DNA of 64,000 nt from Paracoccaceae bacterium (GTDB lineage Bacteria; Pseudomonadota; Alphaproteobacteria; Rhizobiales; Stappiaceae), in the NCBI GenBank assembly GCA_002709505.1, contig PARB01000086.1:1-64000 (forward strand). The letters are read 5' to 3'. Position numbers and translations under genes: made by a program. Every line of letters starts with the position of its first letter. The first letter of the stretch is position 1. Of the stretch, positions 27,174 to 35,785 are shown one piece after another. Below the pieces are notes generated by a model that was not told where the DNA came from, made no database searches, and worked only from the letters and a program-made list of their open reading frames with translations.

Positions 27174-28173
27174 AGGGGCGTCCCTTGATCCGGAGGTCGC
27201 CGAGCGTCACGTCCTGACCCGTGACGACGCGGGTGAAGACCTCCATGTCGACGTTGCGGCCGGTGATTATGGTGGCGATCGGACCTTTCGCTGTCGGCAG
27301 CTTGCCGGCCATGAGGGCCGCGATGCCGACGACGCAGGCGCCTTCGGCGACCATGCGTTCCTCGAAATAGAGCGCCTGCATGGCGCGGTAGATCTCCTCC
27401 TCGCGGACGAGAATGACTTCGTCGAGCAGGTCGCGGCACAGCGCGAAGGAGAGGCGGTTATCGAGCCCGATGCCGCCGCCAAGCGAATCGGCAAGGCTTT
27501 CCACCTCCACGACCTCCACCGGGTGGCCGGCGGCAATCGAGGCCTGCATTGCCGCGCCCCGGACCATCGACACGCCGATGACCCGGATCGCCGGGTTGAT
27601 CGCCTTGGCGGCGAGCGCGACGCCGGCGGCAAGCCCTCCGCCCGACAGCGGCACGAGGATGGTGTCGAGATCGGGCGCGTCCTGAAGCAGCTCCAGCCCG
27701 ATGGTGCCCTGGCCGGCGATCACATGCGGATCGTCGAAGGGGGAGATCTCGACAAGTCCGTCTTCGGCGGCAAGGCGGCGGCTTTCGGCGAGCGCGTCGT
27801 CCTGGCTGCGGCCGATGATGCGCACCTCGGCGCCAAGCGCGCGGATGCCGTCGATCTTGGTCTGCGGCACCAGCGCCGACATGCAGACGACCGCCTTGAG
27901 ACCCCGCGCCCGTGCCGCATAGGCGACGGCGCGTCCGTGGTTGCCGGTGGAACAGCAGGTCACGCCCTTTGCGTCCGGCGGCAGGTGGGCGAGCGCGTTG
28001 AGCGCGCCGCGCAGCTTGAAGGCGCCGGTCGGCTGGGTGGTTTCCAGCTTGAGCAGGAACGGCTGGCCGGCGATGGCAGCAAACGCCGGTGCGGGCACCA
28101 GCGGCGTGCGGGTCGCGGTGCCGGCGATGGTGCGGGCGGCGGACAGGATGTCGTTCAGATGCAAGGGGTTCAT
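27163..28173 (-). CDS. eutB: Hydroxyectoine utilisation dehydratase (threonine dehydratase-like)
   Basis: A 336-residue fold-type II PLP enzyme related to threonine dehydratase. ATG 28173 has GGCGGAG upstream; the frame remains open further but without similarity. Schiff-base Lys is in PTGAFKLRGALNAL. The PLP phosphate loop is PLSGGGLAAGVALA, and CCSTGNHGRAVAYAARA matches the substrate Asn region. EutB is part of ectoine/hydroxyectoine catabolism, probably removing the hydroxyl as water from a hydroxyectoine derivative. It overlaps eutC and diverges from doeA, with a 188-bp promoter region between them. Confidence 0.86.
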   Translation of the reverse strand: MNPLHLNDILSAARTIAGTATRTPLVPAPAFAAIAGQPFLLKLETTQPTGAFKLRGALNALAHLPPDAKGVTCCSTGNHGRAVAYAARARGLKAVVCMSALVPQTKIDGIRALGAEVRIIGRSQDDALAESRRLAAEDGLVEISPFDDPHVIAGQGTIGLELLQDAPDLDTILVPLSGGGLAAGVALAAKAINPAIRVIGVSMVRGAAMQASIAAGHPVEVVEVESLADSLGGGIGLDNRLSFALCRDLLDEVILVREEEIYRAMQALYFEERMVAEGACVVGIAALMAGKLPTAKGPIATIITGRNVDMEVFTRVVTGQDVTLGDLRIKGRPYAA

Positions 28174-28361
28174 GGTCTCCGCCGAAGGGGTCTTGTCCTG
28201 AGCGGGCAGGCGAGCACGCAGCGCGCCCTGCGTCAATCCTGCCGGGCGGCATCGAAGGCACGCAAAGGCGACACAAACGAAAAACCCTCTGTCCAAAGGC
28301 CGCTCGGCGTGTGTACAACGCGAGAGAGGTTCACTTTTTCCGGATGCAAACAGGGGGGCTC

Positions 28362-29546
28362 ATGCCGGCGTCTGAATTACCGTTTTCCGCAGCAGAGTTC
28401 TCGCGCCGCCTGGAAAAAGTGCGTGCCGCCATGCGCGAAAAGGACATCGACATTCTGTTCGTCGAGGATCCGTCGAACATGGCCTGGCTGACCGGCTACG
28501 ACGGCTGGTCGTTCTACGTCCACCAGGGCGTTCTGGTGTTTCACGACGCGGAGCCGATCTGGTGGGGACGGTTGCAGGATGCCAATGGCGCGATCCGCAC
28601 CGTGTGGATGGACGACGACCGGGTCTCCGGCTATCCCGATTTCTACGTCCAGTCGACGCTGCGCCACCCGATGGAGACGCTGGCCGCGATCATCCGCAGC
28701 TACGGCTACGACAACAAGCGCGTCGGCGTGGAACTGGAAAACTACTATTTCTCGGCCAAGGCCTTCCTGACGCTGCAAAGCGAGCTGCCCGAAGCGGAAT
28801 TCGTCGATGCGACCGCGCTGGTCAACTGGCAGCGGGCGGTGAAGTCCGAGGAGGAAATCGTCTTCATGCGCCGCGCCGCGCGGATCTCGGAAAAGATCAT
28901 CGACGGCATTGTCGAGCGCATCCGTCCGGGCATGCGCAAGACCGACCTGGTCGCCGATATCTATGCCGATGCGATCCGCGGCACCGAGGATGCATGGGGC
29001 GACTATCCGGCCATCGTGCCGCTGCTGCCGAGCGGATCGGACGCCGCCGCGCCGCATCTGACCTGGGACGGACGGCTGATCGAGGCGGAAAGCGCCACCT
29101 TCTTCGAGATCGCCGGCTGCTACCGCCGCTATCACGCGCCGTTCTGCCGGACGGTGTTTCTCGGCAAGCCGCCGCAGTATCTGCTGGACGCGGAGATGGC
29201 GCTGGTCGAGGGGCTGGAAGCCGGTCTGGACGCTGCACGCGCCGGCAACACCGCCGCCGATATCGCCGAGGCGCTGGGCGCGCCGCTGGCCAGGGCCGGC
29301 ATCGACCGGGCGGCGCGCTGCGGCTATCCGATCGGCGTTTCCTATCCGCCCGACTGGGGCGAGCGAACGATCTCACTTAGGCCCGACGACGACACGGTGC
29401 TGGAAGCCGGCATGACGTTCCACTTCATGCCGGGCCTTTGGATGGATTCCTGGGGACTGGAAATCACCGAAAGCATCCTGATCCTGCCCGAGGGGCCGGC
29501 CGAATGCCTGTGCAAGCGGCCGCGAGAGCTGATCGTCAAGGCCTGA
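28362..29546 (+). CDS. doeA: Ectoine hydrolase, M24 peptidase fold
   Basis: A 394-residue creatinase/Xaa-Pro peptidase-fold protein. ATG 28362 has a CAGGGGGG ribosome-binding site; ATG 28344 is an alternative without one. The N-terminal domain carries SNMAWLTGYDGWSFYVHQG, characteristic of DoeA. The C-terminal pita-bread domain includes IRPGMRKTDLVADIYADA, AESATFFEIAGCYRRYHAP and AGMTFHFMPGLWMDSWGLEI. DoeA opens the ectoine ring to N-acetyl-L-2,4-diaminobutyrate. Length agrees with Halomonas DoeA (about 399 residues). It diverges from eutB and is followed by an M20 deacetylase with a 35-bp gap. The set strongly supports ectoine as carbon and nitrogen source. Confidence 0.9.
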   Translation: MPASELPFSAAEFSRRLEKVRAAMREKDIDILFVEDPSNMAWLTGYDGWSFYVHQGVLVFHDAEPIWWGRLQDANGAIRTVWMDDDRVSGYPDFYVQSTLRHPMETLAAIIRSYGYDNKRVGVELENYYFSAKAFLTLQSELPEAEFVDATALVNWQRAVKSEEEIVFMRRAARISEKIIDGIVERIRPGMRKTDLVADIYADAIRGTEDAWGDYPAIVPLLPSGSDAAAPHLTWDGRLIEAESATFFEIAGCYRRYHAPFCRTVFLGKPPQYLLDAEMALVEGLEAGLDAARAGNTAADIAEALGAPLARAGIDRAARCGYPIGVSYPPDWGERTISLRPDDDTVLEAGMTFHFMPGLWMDSWGLEITESILILPEGPAECLCKRPRELIVKA

Positions 29547-29581
29547 GGGACGGACTGCGAAGCCGAAACGGAGAGCGCCAC

Positions 29582-30742
29582 ATGGCCCTGATCGACGACA
29601 CGCGCGACATTCTGGCCGAGCTGATCGCCTTTCCCACCGTCACGAGCGACAGCAATCTGGAGCTCATCGCCTATGCGGCCGACTATCTCGGCGCGCTGGG
29701 CGCACGCACCCAGGTGATGGTCGATCCCACCGGCCACAAGGCCAATCTCTTCGCGACCCTCGGACCGGAGACCGACGGCGGCATCGTGCTGTCGGGCCAC
29801 AGCGACGTGGTGCCGGTGGAGGATCAGGACTGGTCGTCCGACCCCTTCGCGCTTCGCGAGGCGGACGGGCTGCTCTACGGACGCGGCAGCTGCGACATGA
29901 AGGGCTTCATCGCAGCCGCCATGGCGGTGGCGCCGCGCTATGCCGCGCGAGACCTGACGCGGCCGCTGCATTTCTCCTTCACCTACGACGAGGAGGTCGG
30001 CTGTCTCGGCGCGCAACAGCTTGTCGAGGATCTGGCGCGGATGAAGCTGCGCCCGTCGGTGGCGATCATCGGCGAACCGACGGAAATGCGCATCATCGAG
30101 GGCCACAAGGGCTGCTGCGAATACACCACGCGGTTCACCGGGCTGGAGGGACACGCCTCCGCGCCGGACGCCGGCGTCAACGCAGTCGAATATGCCGTGC
30201 GCTACGTCTCGCGGCTGATGGAGCTGCGCGAGGCGCTGAAGGAGCGCGCGCCGCAGGGCAGCCGCTTCGATCCCCCCTGGACGACGGTGCAGGTCGGGCG
30301 GCTGGTCGGCGGCGTGGCGCATAACGTCATTCCCGGCCATTGCAGCGTCGACTGGGAGATGCGGCCCGTGACGGAGGCCGACCGGCTGTTCGTGCGCTCG
30401 CGCATCGAGGCCTATGTGGCGGAGGAACTGCTGCCGGCGATGCGGGCGGTGTCGAAGGACGCGGAGATCGTGACCGAGGTGATCGGCGAGGTCGCCGGGC
30501 TCGAACCTGCCGACGAGAACGAGGCACGGCGGATCGTTTCAGAGCTCACCGGCGCCAATGGCGCGGATGTGGTCGCCTTCGGCACGGAAGCCGGCATTTT
30601 CCAGGCGTTCGGCATGTCCGCCGTCGTCTGCGGGCCGGGCTCGATTGCCCAGGCGCACAAGCCCGACGAATTCGTCAGCCGCGACCAGCTTCAGTCCTGT
30701 CTCGACATGCTCTGCGGCCTGGAGCGCAAGCTAGTCGCCTGA
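29582..30742 (+). CDS. M20 family deacetylase (acetylornithine deacetylase-like), possible acetyl-diaminobutyrate deacetylase
   Basis: A 386-residue zinc peptidase of the ArgE/DapE group, starting at ATG 29582 with GGAG nearby. Zinc ligands are visible in VLSGHSDVVPVED (His), GRGSCDMKGF (Asp), TYDEEVGCLGA (catalytic Glu-Glu) and the final AQAHKPDEFV (His). ArgE removes acetyl groups from N2-acetylornithine. Right after doeA, the expected step is deacetylation of N-acetyl-2,4-diaminobutyrate, usually done by DoeB of the AstE/AspA family. No DoeB-like gene is in the window, so this enzyme may replace it. That is inference from position and chemistry. Confidence 0.87.
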   Translation: MALIDDTRDILAELIAFPTVTSDSNLELIAYAADYLGALGARTQVMVDPTGHKANLFATLGPETDGGIVLSGHSDVVPVEDQDWSSDPFALREADGLLYGRGSCDMKGFIAAAMAVAPRYAARDLTRPLHFSFTYDEEVGCLGAQQLVEDLARMKLRPSVAIIGEPTEMRIIEGHKGCCEYTTRFTGLEGHASAPDAGVNAVEYAVRYVSRLMELREALKERAPQGSRFDPPWTTVQVGRLVGGVAHNVIPGHCSVDWEMRPVTEADRLFVRSRIEAYVAEELLPAMRAVSKDAEIVTEVIGEVAGLEPADENEARRIVSELTGANGADVVAFGTEAGIFQAFGMSAVVCGPGSIAQAHKPDEFVSRDQLQSCLDMLCGLERKLVA

Positions 30743-30858
30743 GCGGCGCCGCGCCCGTCTGGTGGCCGCGACGGTCAGATCCGCAGTTTCGCGAGCTTGG
30801 CCTTGTGACGGTTTGATGACACTCTTGACGCAACGTCACGAATTGCGGGGAGCGGATC

Positions 30859-31152
30859 ATGATCAGTCTGGTGGACTGCGTCGCGTTGAGCGGCCTCAGC
30901 GAGGAGGAGATCCGCGCGATCGCCGAGCACGAGCACGTCAGCGAAGCGGTTGCCTGCGGGCTGGCGCAATATCTCTCGCAGGCCAAATCCGGCGAGGGAC
31001 GGATGCGCGACATGATCATCGACGACATTCGCAGCGCCCGGGCGCGCGGCGACGACGACCATGTGCGCGAGTTGCTGCATGTGCTGCACCACTATCTGCG
31101 CACGCACCCGGATGCCCGCCCGACCGTGCACCCTTGGAGCGCGGTGTTCTGA
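30859..31152 (+). CDS. Conserved-looking small hypothetical protein
   Basis: A 97-residue soluble protein with a good ribosome-binding site (GGGAGCGG before ATG 30859). It is acidic and helical, with a His-rich middle (HVRELLHVLHHYLRTH) and no signal peptide or membrane helix. I do not recognise the family. The gene stands alone, 116 bp after the M20 deacetylase and 188 bp before the next gene. Codon usage matches its neighbours, which supports a real gene. Confidence 0.7.
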   Translation: MISLVDCVALSGLSEEEIRAIAEHEHVSEAVACGLAQYLSQAKSGEGRMRDMIIDDIRSARARGDDDHVRELLHVLHHYLRTHPDARPTVHPWSAVF

Positions 31153-31340
31153 TCACGGCGAACGACCGCCTCGCGCCGGCGCCGCATGCCGCATTCGCGA
31201 GCTGCGCTGCGATGCCTTGCAAGCGCCTGCGTTTACTCAATCTTTCCTGACTCCATGCGACGGCTTTGCGACGCGCGGTCGCCCCCGGTCGCCGCCGACC
31301 GGCGTTCTGCCGCAGACACACCGGGCAAAGAGGGGATGGA

Positions 31341-31676
31341 ATGACGGGTTTGAAGACAGTTGCGGCGACCTGCGTCTTGAGCGCGGCCCTTGTATCGGGC
31401 GCGATGGCCGAGGACGTCGACTTCAAGCGGTTTCTGGCGACGCCCGCCGGCGCTTCGGGCGTTGCGGCGATGGTGGCCGGGCTCGGCAGGTGCGACGGGG
31501 CGATCAACTGGGGCTATGCCTATGACGAGGCGGCCGGCAAGGTGAGCCAGGACATGCTCTTCGCCGGCTGCGAGGAGACGGTCGAGGGCGAGGACGATCC
31601 CTTCGAAAAGTCCGTGGTGGCGAAGTTCCAGTTCTGGAACGGGCCGATGCTGGAAAGCCTGACCTATCTGCCCTGA
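31341..31676 (+). CDS. Small secreted hypothetical protein
   Basis: A 111-residue protein. ATG 31341 is preceded by AGAGGGGATGGA and begins a clear Sec signal peptide (MTGLKTVAATCVLSAALVS, cleavage near AMA-E). The mature ~87 residues contain two Cys (GRCDG and AGCEE) that could form a disulfide in the periplasm, and several Trp/Tyr. I do not recognise the family. It converges on another exported hypothetical with which it shares a hairpin. An in-frame upstream start at 31266 would mask the signal peptide and is rejected. Confidence 0.72.
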   Translation: MTGLKTVAATCVLSAALVSGAMAEDVDFKRFLATPAGASGVAAMVAGLGRCDGAINWGYAYDEAAGKVSQDMLFAGCEETVEGEDDPFEKSVVAKFQFWNGPMLESLTYLP

Positions 31677-31687
31677 CCTGGCAGGTC

Positions 31688-31707
31688 TGCGGCCCCGAGG
31701 GGCCGCA
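31688..31707. terminator. Hairpin between two convergent genes, possible bidirectional terminator
   Basis: TGCGGCC-CCGAGG-GGCCGCA forms a 7- to 9-bp GC stem in the 33-bp gap between the stop codons of the convergent genes ending at 31676 and 31710. T-runs are weak (ATTCT on the plus strand), so termination may be partial. Confidence 0.5.
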
Positions 31708-31709
31708 TT

Positions 31710-32366
31710 CTAGTTCGCGGCGGTCGTGGGCACGGACACGGTTCCGGTGTAGCGACCGTCGCCCTGGCAGCTGCCGGCGATCGTCACATGCACGATCCGC
31801 GCGGTTCCGATGAAGCTGCTGCCGGCCAGCAGCGGCATCGGATCGCCGCCCGGGTCCCGCAGTTCCTTGCCGTCCCGATAGAGCGTCAGCGTGCCCGGAT
31901 CGCAGGAGATGTTGCTGGCGTTGAAGGCGACCTTGAAGCGCGTCGGCGTGTCGAAGGCGGCCAGCATCAGGGTGTGGTCGCGGGCCGGGTCGTAGCTCCA
32001 CTGGGTGGAGAAGCTCTTCGTCGCATCGCCCAGTGCCTTCCAGGTGCAGGGGCGGGCCGGGCGATCCTGATTGAGCTGCACCGCGATGTCGCGTCCCTTG
32101 ACGAAGGCTCCGCCTTCCTCGTTGAAGGTCGAGATCACCTGTGCGCCGTCCACATTCACCCGGTAGCGCGGATATTCGCTGTCGTTGACGATGTCGTTGC
32201 ATTGCACGGCGATGAGCAAGGGCGCATCCGGCGGCGGGTCCATCAGGACCAGGGTCTTCGCGCTTGGCGACAGCATGAAGCTGCCGGAATGGAATTCTTC
32301 CGCCCGGGCCGCCCCGGTCAGGGCGAGCGCTGTTGCAGCAATCAGGATTGCGACGATCCGGTTCAT
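31710..32366 (-). CDS. Secreted hypothetical protein
   Basis: A 218-residue protein beginning at ATG 32366, preceded by GGGGGGAAGAG. It has a Sec signal peptide (MNRIVAILIAATALALTGA, cleavage near ARA-E). The mature part looks beta-rich and has four Cys (VQCNDIV, RPCTW, ISCDPG, GSCQGD), probably two periplasmic disulfides. No known motif is evident. The frame stays open upstream into the phnF gene, but the signal peptide fixes the start. It lies downstream of phnF on the same strand with a 65-bp gap; a role in phosphonate metabolism is not indicated. Confidence 0.75.
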   Translation of the reverse strand: MNRIVAILIAATALALTGAARAEEFHSGSFMLSPSAKTLVLMDPPPDAPLLIAVQCNDIVNDSEYPRYRVNVDGAQVISTFNEEGGAFVKGRDIAVQLNQDRPARPCTWKALGDATKSFSTQWSYDPARDHTLMLAAFDTPTRFKVAFNASNISCDPGTLTLYRDGKELRDPGGDPMPLLAGSSFIGTARIVHVTIAGSCQGDGRYTGTVSVPTTAAN

Positions 32367-32431
32367 GGCGCTCTTCCCCCCGCCCGCATGATGCCCAAGC
32401 CTACCGTTCGTGCGGCCCCGGTGTACAGGCT

Positions 32432-33208
32432 CTAGCCGTCTCCGTTGCTGGTCCCGTCCCGATCCCCGCTTTCGGGCGCATTGCGCACCGACAGCGTGAC
32501 CCGGTCGGCGGCGAAGCGGCTGCGGCTCATCTGGATCGGAACGCCGTCCTGATCGGTATTGACGGAGGTGGTGAGCAGGACCACCGCGCCGGCCTGCAGG
32601 CCGAGGTCCTCGCGGTCCGTCCGGCTTGCGGGGGCGGCGGAAATCTCCGTGGAAAGGCGCTTGTAGTCGCCGATGCCGCAGGCCTTCAGCGCATGGGTGA
32701 TCGAGCCGCTTTGCGCGCAATGCGCCGGAAGCTCTGCGAAGCGTGCGGCGTCGAACCAGTGGGTCGCGCGCGACAGCGCCGTTCCGTCGGCGGCGCCGAC
32801 GGTTTCCAGCCGCAGAACGGGGGTCTGCGGCGCCAGTGCCAGCGCCCGTGCGACCTCCTCGCTTGCCGGCTCCGTTGCCGTCTCGAGAAACCGCGTCGCA
32901 GCCTTCGCCACCTGTCCGCCGAGGCCGGCGGAAAAGCGGGTGCGCGCGCCGATCGGATAGCTGACGCGGGCGCGCGGCAGGAGCTCCGTTCCGCGACCCT
33001 GCACCGTCCGGACCACGCCGTCGCGGGCAAGGGCCGCCAGTGCCTGACGCACGGTGTGGCGGTTGACGTCGAATTGCGCGGCAAGGGCTGCTTCGGTCGG
33101 AAGCTTTCCTGTCGCGTCATAGACGCCGTTGCCGATGGCGGCGCGAATGTCGTCGGCGATCTGGCGCCACAGCGCGACGCCGCTGCGTCGTTCGATCCCG
33201 CTTTCCAT
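32432..33208 (-). CDS. phnF: Phosphonate-operon GntR/HutC family repressor
   Basis: A 258-residue regulator. ATG 33208 is preceded by GGGGGAGGC; the frame stays open 72 bp further without similarity. The GntR winged helix is at residues about 8-75 (VALWRQIADDIRAAI, GKLPTEAALAAQFDVNRHTV, VVRTVQGRGTEL). A UTRA ligand domain follows. PhnF proteins repress C-P lyase genes. The gene is divergent from phnG with a 303-bp gap that contains a good promoter whose -10 overlaps an AT-rich near-palindrome, a probable operator. The effector, likely a phosphonate or pathway intermediate, is unknown. Confidence 0.92.
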   Translation of the reverse strand: MESGIERRSGVALWRQIADDIRAAIGNGVYDATGKLPTEAALAAQFDVNRHTVRQALAALARDGVVRTVQGRGTELLPRARVSYPIGARTRFSAGLGGQVAKAATRFLETATEPASEEVARALALAPQTPVLRLETVGAADGTALSRATHWFDAARFAELPAHCAQSGSITHALKACGIGDYKRLSTEISAAPASRTDREDLGLQAGAVVLLTTSVNTDQDGVPIQMSRSRFAADRVTLSVRNAPESGDRDGTSNGDG

Positions 33209-33238
33209 CTGCTTCTGCCTCCCCCGTTTTCCACCATC

Positions 33239-33271
33239 CGCCAGGCGTCCGCCAGGCGTCCGCCGGGCGTC
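33239..33271. repeat. Three tandem 11-bp repeats upstream of phnF
   Basis: CGCCAGGCGTC occurs at 33239-33249 and 33250-33260, with CGCCGGGCGTC at 33261-33271. The 11-bp period is about one helical turn, placing the units on the same DNA face. They lie in the 5' leader of phnF (31-63 bp before its ATG). They may be a protein-binding array or simple slippage. Confidence 0.75.
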
Positions 33272-33389
33272 GGTCCGCATGCCTCGGCGTCCGTTTCGCC
33301 CGCTCCTTCGTGCGACGCAAGCGGTTTTCCACGATCCGGCTGGAAGGGCGCGAGGGTCATCAAGGCGTCATGCGGCGGATATAGAGTGC

Positions 33390-33418
33390 TTGCTGTTGGT
33401 TGTCTATAAAACTATACA
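33390..33418 (+). promoter_or_regulatory. Sigma-70-like promoter of phnG with overlapping near-palindrome
   Basis: TTGCTG (33390-33395), 17-nt spacer, TATACA (33413-33418), directed toward phnG about 95 bp away. The spacer and -10 contain TTGTCTATA-AAAC-TATACAA (33400-33419), an imperfect inverted repeat similar to HutC-type operators. A repressor here, presumably PhnF, would block the promoter. The remaining intergenic DNA (33209-33511) shows only the 11-bp repeats. Confidence 0.6.
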
Positions 33419-33511
33419 AATTAGCGACTCGCCGGGACCCGGGACCGGAAGAGACGCGACCTGCCTGACCGGGCCGGGGGTCCGGTCCGCTGACTGAAAC
33501 GGAGCGAGTGA

Positions 33512-34003
33512 ATGACATCGCAAGCCAACGGGCATGCCACCGGCGTCGAGCCGCAAGGGGGTGACGCGCGCGGACTGAAGACCCTGATGGACGTGCTGGC
33601 CGCCTCACCGGCCGGCGAGATCGCCGCCTGCGCCGAGGCGCTGGGGCCGCTGCCAGAAGCGGCGCCCGTGCGCGGGCCGGAAACCGGCCTCGTCATGGTG
33701 CGTGGCCGCATCGGCGGTGACGGCGCGCCGTTCAATCTGGGCGAGGCGACGGTGACCCGCGCCACTGTGCGGCTTGAAGACGGTGCCGTCGGCCACGCCT
33801 ATGCGCTTGGCCAGGACCGCGCCAAGGCGACGCTTTCGGCAACGCTTGCCGCGCTCTGGGCGCAAGGCGCGCGCCGGGCGGACATCGAGGCCGCGGTGGT
33901 CGCGCCGCTTGCCGAGGCGCGGGCGCGGGAGGCGACACAGACGAAACGCGAGGCGGCCGCGACCAAGGTCGACTTCTTCACCATGGTACGGGGAGACGAC
34001 TGA
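33512..34003 (+). CDS. phnG: C-P lyase core complex subunit PhnG
   Basis: A 163-residue subunit of the C-P lyase core (PhnGHIJ). With PhnI, PhnH and PhnL it makes alpha-D-ribose 1-methylphosphonate 5-triphosphate from ATP and a phosphonate. Recognised by VRGRIGGDGAPFNLGEATVTRATVRL, split here as RGRIGG and FNLGEATVTRATV, and by GHAYALGQDRAKA, all standard for PhnG. The C-terminal TKVDFFTMVRGDD is also typical. An extra ~20-residue N-terminus (SQANGHATGVEPQGG) is less conserved. Its TGA (34001-34003) overlaps the ATG of phnH as TGATG. Confidence 0.94.
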   Translation: MTSQANGHATGVEPQGGDARGLKTLMDVLAASPAGEIAACAEALGPLPEAAPVRGPETGLVMVRGRIGGDGAPFNLGEATVTRATVRLEDGAVGHAYALGQDRAKATLSATLAALWAQGARRADIEAAVVAPLAEARAREATQTKREAAATKVDFFTMVRGDD

Positions 34004-34659
34004 TGCAGACGGTTCACTTCGACGCCGGCCGGTTCTCGGCCGAGACAATCGAGGGCGGATTTGCCGAGCCCGTGTTCGGGTCCCAGGCGGTCTTTGCCGC
34101 GCTGATGCAGGCCACGGCTCGTCCGGGCAAGGTCCAGACGCTCGACGACTGTCTCCAGCCGCCGGCGCCGCTCGAGGCGGGCCTTGCGGCGGTGGCGCTG
34201 ACGCTCTGCGATCCCGACACGCCGGTGTGGCTGTCGCCCGCCTTGCGCAGCGACGCGGTGCGCGCCTGGCTCGCCTTTCACGCCGGCTGCCCGCTGACGG
34301 AGGATGAAGGCGCTGCCGCTTTCGTCTTCTGCGCGCAAGACGACACGCCGCCTGCGCAGGCGGCACTTCATGCCGGCACGCAGGAATACCCCGACCGTGC
34401 CGCGACGCTGGTGCTGGCGCTGCCGGCGCTTCACGGCGGCCCGCTCCTGACGCTTACAGGTCCCGGCATCGACGGCAGCGAAACCATCGCGCCCGTCGGC
34501 CTGCCGGAGGGTTTCGTCGCCGCGCGCGCCGACAACCGCGCGCTCTTCCCGCGCGGGGTTGATGTGGTGCTGGTTTCGGGCCGCGATCTCCTCGCCCTGC
34601 CGCGCACGACCGTTGTCGCGGTGGCGGACGGCTCTTCTTCCAATGCGGAGGCCAACTGA
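34003..34659 (+). CDS. phnH: C-P lyase core complex subunit PhnH
   Basis: A 218-residue core subunit. The PhnH signature is visible in the first third (GFAEPVFGSQAVFAALMQA, then ARPGKVQTL). It ends with a GRDLLALPRTT segment near residue 200. PhnH dimerises and caps the PhnI part of the complex. The gene overlaps phnG (TGATG) and its stop is one base before the ATG of phnI (TGACATG), consistent with stoichiometric translation of the core. Confidence 0.94.
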   Translation: MQTVHFDAGRFSAETIEGGFAEPVFGSQAVFAALMQATARPGKVQTLDDCLQPPAPLEAGLAAVALTLCDPDTPVWLSPALRSDAVRAWLAFHAGCPLTEDEGAAAFVFCAQDDTPPAQAALHAGTQEYPDRAATLVLALPALHGGPLLTLTGPGIDGSETIAPVGLPEGFVAARADNRALFPRGVDVVLVSGRDLLALPRTTVVAVADGSSSNAEAN

Positions 34660-34660
34660 C

Positions 34661-35785
34661 ATGTATGTTGCAGTCAAGGGCGGTGAGGCGGCCATCGCCA
34701 ACGCCCACAAGATGCTGGCCGACCGCCGGCGCGGCGACCGGTCGGTGCCGGCGATCACCGTGGAGCAGCTCGTCGAGCAGCTCGCGCTCGGCGTTGACCG
34801 GGTGATGGCGGAAGCCTCGCTCTATGCGCCCGAGCTTGCCGCGCTCGCCGTCAAGCAGGCGCGCGGCGACATGATCGAGGCGATCTTCCTGCTGCGCGCC
34901 TATCGCACGACGCTGCCGCGCTTCGGCGCCTCGCGGCCCGTCGAGACCGGCGAGATGATCGCCGAGCGGCGGATTTCGGCCACTTACAAGGATCTGCCGG
35001 GCGGGCAGGTGCTGGGGCCGACCTTCGACTACACCCACCGCCTTCTCGATCCGGAGCTTGGCCGTGACGCCGAGGTGCCGGCCGCGCCGGCGCGCGAGAG
35101 CGAGGGCGAGCCGCTGACGCGGGTGGCCGACATTCTGGCGCATGAGGACCTGATCGAGCGCACCGCCCCCGATCCGGACGGCGAGCCGCTGCCGGAGGAC
35201 CCCTCCGGCGATCTCACGCGCGAGCCGCTGGAGTTTCCCATGGCCCGCGACCTGCGGCTGCAGGCGCTGGCGCGCGGCGACGAGGGTTTTTTGCTGGCGC
35301 TCGGCTATTCCACCCAGCGCGGCTACGGCCGCACCCATCCCTTCGCCGGCGAGATCCGCATGGGCGAGGTCGCGGTGGAGATGGACGTGCCGGAACTCGG
35401 CTTCGCCGTTGCGCTCGGCACGATCAAGGTGACCGAGTGCCAGATGGTCAACCAGTTCGCCGGATCGGCCAAGGTGCCGCCGCAGTTCACGCGCGGCTAC
35501 GGGCTGGTGTTCGGCCAGTCGGAGCGCAAGGCCATGTCCATGGCGCTGGTCGACCGCTCGCTGAGAGCCGGCGAGCTCGGCGAGGACCGGGTCGCGCCCG
35601 CGCAGGACGAGGAATTCGTGATTTCCCATTCCGACAACGTTCAGGCGACGGGCTTCGTGGAGCATCTGAAACTGCCGCATTACGTCGACTTCCAGGCCGA
35701 ACTCGACCTCGTGCGCCGCATGCGGGGCGAATTCGAGGACCGGGCGAAAGACCTCGACACCGCCACACAGGAGGCCGCGGAATGA
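34661..35785 (+). CDS. phnI: C-P lyase core complex subunit PhnI (nucleosidase)
   Basis: A 374-residue catalytic subunit that displaces adenine from ATP with the phosphonate, together with PhnG, PhnH and PhnL. ATG 34661 has GGAGG 11 nt upstream; the frame is open earlier, inside phnH, and that extension is rejected. Characteristic blocks are MYVAVKGGEAAIANAHKML, FSDYTHRLLDPE-like sequence as FDYTHRLLDPELG, LGYSTQRGYGRTHPF and ECQMVNQF. Length agrees with E. coli PhnI (354) with a modest loop extension. The stop overlaps phnJ as ATGA. Confidence 0.95.
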   Translation: MYVAVKGGEAAIANAHKMLADRRRGDRSVPAITVEQLVEQLALGVDRVMAEASLYAPELAALAVKQARGDMIEAIFLLRAYRTTLPRFGASRPVETGEMIAERRISATYKDLPGGQVLGPTFDYTHRLLDPELGRDAEVPAAPARESEGEPLTRVADILAHEDLIERTAPDPDGEPLPEDPSGDLTREPLEFPMARDLRLQALARGDEGFLLALGYSTQRGYGRTHPFAGEIRMGEVAVEMDVPELGFAVALGTIKVTECQMVNQFAGSAKVPPQFTRGYGLVFGQSERKAMSMALVDRSLRAGELGEDRVAPAQDEEFVISHSDNVQATGFVEHLKLPHYVDFQAELDLVRRMRGEFEDRAKDLDTATQEAAE

